Assembly: GCA_964548535.1 (NCBI GenBank)
Contig: CAZJRQ010000017.1
Span: 1 to 50,557 of the forward strand
Reading direction: 5' to 3'
Origin: CAZJRQ01 sp964548535
GTDB taxonomy: Bacteria > Bacillota > Clostridia > Oscillospirales > Ruminococcaceae
DNA length: 50,557 nucleotides
Numbering within the stretch: position 1 is the first letter of the stretch; every line of letters starts with the position of its first letter. Under the pieces are notes generated by a model. It was not told where the DNA came from. It did no database searches and worked only from the letters and a program-made list of their open reading frames with translations. The position numbers and the translations under genes are program-made. This document shows positions 49,638 through 50,557 of the stretch, in pieces.

Positions 49638-49895
49638 GCTTGAATTTCATCTCACTAGTACAAAAAAATGGACTAATTTTGAGCGTGTACTATTTTTAAT
49701 TTAGGAAAAAATCTATTATATTATACAGTTATTATATGTGGTAAATGTCCAAATATATGATGGATTAGCAAATAAACCAAAATCCCAATAGCTATTCAAT
49801 TTCACGGAAAATTATGGTATAATTGTTATGCAAATTTAATATACAGCAAAAAGAGCACGTATAATCATGAATTTAAAAAATAGTGGAATCTTAGT

Positions 49896-50014
49896 ATGCA
49901 ATTAAATGAAACAGATAAAATGGCTTTAAATTTCAACAACAAAACAAGAGTTTTTTTGGAAATAAAGCAAATGGTTTTACTATTTTCGGCATGATTGATG
50001 ATGTTAATCATTGA
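49896..50014 (+). pseudogene. Possible broken small gene
   Basis: Within the otherwise gene-poor 49640-50271 stretch, a short frame (MQLNETDKMALNF...) loses plausibility at a T7 tract. The neighbouring frame then reads NKSFFGNKANGFTIFGMIDD before its stop, as if one base was gained or lost. A TATAAT box lies at about 49817. No family is recognised. Confidence 0.25.
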
Positions 50015-50271
50015 CAATTCAACATTACTTTTGTATTTTTTTACATATGATAAGGGCCGATTGGGTGCAAGTATTTTAAATGGTGTTTTGTTTTAGTGTG
50101 CTCTGTTTTTTGAAAGTGAGATGTAGTGGAGAAATCGATATGTTGTAAATATGGCTTGTTTAGTGCGGTTTGTAAATTAAGTTTCTCTGGAAAAGTCTTG
50201 TATTTAATGTAGTTTTGTGGTGTAATTTAGGTATATTAAAAAAATGGAGGGCAATTTTATGTTTTTAGGTT

Positions 50272-50557
50272 ATGAAAGTTAAAGTTGAAGATGATAAGTC
50301 CTCTAAAATTGAAGAATATACTATTAGCAAATATAATATTAGCAAATATAATATTGGCGAATATAATACTTACGATAAATTTTATGCTTTTCCTATTAGT
50401 GTGCCTGATAGTTCCAAAAACGAAGATTATATCAAGTGGAAAAAAGCTTTTTATACCTCTGTTTCTTCTGCGATTTCTGAGAATGAAGAAGGTAGTTCTA
50501 TATTAGAAGTTGTTGCTGTTTTGGTGGGTTTTATGACTTGCATTTTGTGTTTAAAAC
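50272..50557 (+). CDS. Partial gene with tandem ISKYN repeats (cut by window edge)
   Basis: An open frame from the ATG at 50272 runs off the window (95 codons). Residues about 18-32 are three near-identical five-residue units (ISKYN, ISKYN, IGEYN). A charged segment and then a hydrophobic segment at the end of the window (VVAVLVGFMTCILC) suggest a membrane protein. The only good ribosome site (GGAGG, about 50247) sits before another ATG at 50260, which reads MFLGYES and stops at 50281-50283, overlapping this start. So the gene has either a 7-codon upstream frame or a frameshift near its start. Confidence 0.6.
   Translation, partial: MKVKVEDDKSSKIEEYTISKYNISKYNIGEYNTYDKFYAFPISVPDSSKNEDYIKWKKAFYTSVSSAISENEEGSSILEVVAVLVGFMTCILCLK
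50325..50369 (+). repeat. Three tandem 15-bp units
   Basis: Units close to ATTAGCAAATATAAT repeat three times, in frame; the third has two changes (ATTGGCGAATATAAT). Confidence 0.75.

Overview
The window looks like a chromosomal piece of a low-GC Gram-positive anaerobe of the class Clostridia, most likely an Oscillospirales or Ruminococcus-type gut bacterium. The clues are AT-rich DNA with strong AGGAGG ribosome sites, an acetate-producing set (acetate kinase, divergent tmcAL), a reverse rubrerythrin, a C_GCAxxG redox protein, YitT, a DUF3343 and cysteine desulfurase pair, a Spo0A-type DNA-binding domain, CdaA-CdaR and an rplM-rpsI operon with an L13-type leader. A run of exactly 100 N at 20664-20763 shows it is a draft scaffold.

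Layout. 0-17.6 kb is mostly housekeeping: a cut-off membrane protein, ackA, tmcAL, a 1193-residue secreted papain-fold protein with GLUG and fibronectin-like repeats, citrate synthase, a CIRCE-controlled htpG, metF with a CPBP protease, an Rrf2 regulator, a lipoprotein, an HAD/YitT/C_GCAxxG operon and rubrerythrin. 17.8-25.2 kb is a type III-A CRISPR-Cas operon, cas6-csm1-csm2-csm3-csm4-csm5-csm6, behind a consensus promoter. The N-run joins the truncated 3' end of csm1 to the truncated 5' end of csm2, so the apparent 799-residue reading frame is an artefact. The Csm1 HD nuclease region is cut down and lacks most metal ligands, while GGDD, the Csm3 catalytic Asp and the Csm6 HEPN motif are intact. 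25-41 kb holds a membrane metallophosphoesterase, an HTH/coiled-coil protein, gls24-fakA, a 33-residue membrane peptide next to ung, a PAS/degenerate GGDEF/EAL protein, the cysteine desulfurase with DUF3343, cdaA-cdaR and a large FAD protein. 41-45.2 kb is accessory: a Spo0A-like protein with a dead receiver, orphan membrane proteins, and a three-gene membrane/XRE operon whose promoter carries three near-identical 16-bp operators. 45.3-46.3 kb is rplM-rpsI.

From 46.4 kb on, the DNA is a mobile-element graveyard around the CRISPR array. A frameshifted tyrosine integrase lies just past rpsI. Then comes a leader with a 17-bp-spaced promoter, 11 repeats of 33 bp with 10 spacers (46932-47634), a terminator, and a decayed phage/plasmid replication-type gene. 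A LexA-regulated Y-family polymerase and a cut-off gene with 15-bp tandem repeats finish the window. The repeat ends in ACGGAAAC, the expected 5' tag of a Csm crRNA, so the array and the Csm operon 22 kb away very probably work together: Cas6 cuts the array transcript, Csm2-5 with Csm1 bind the crRNA, and Csm1 signals to Csm6. No cas1 or cas2 is present here.
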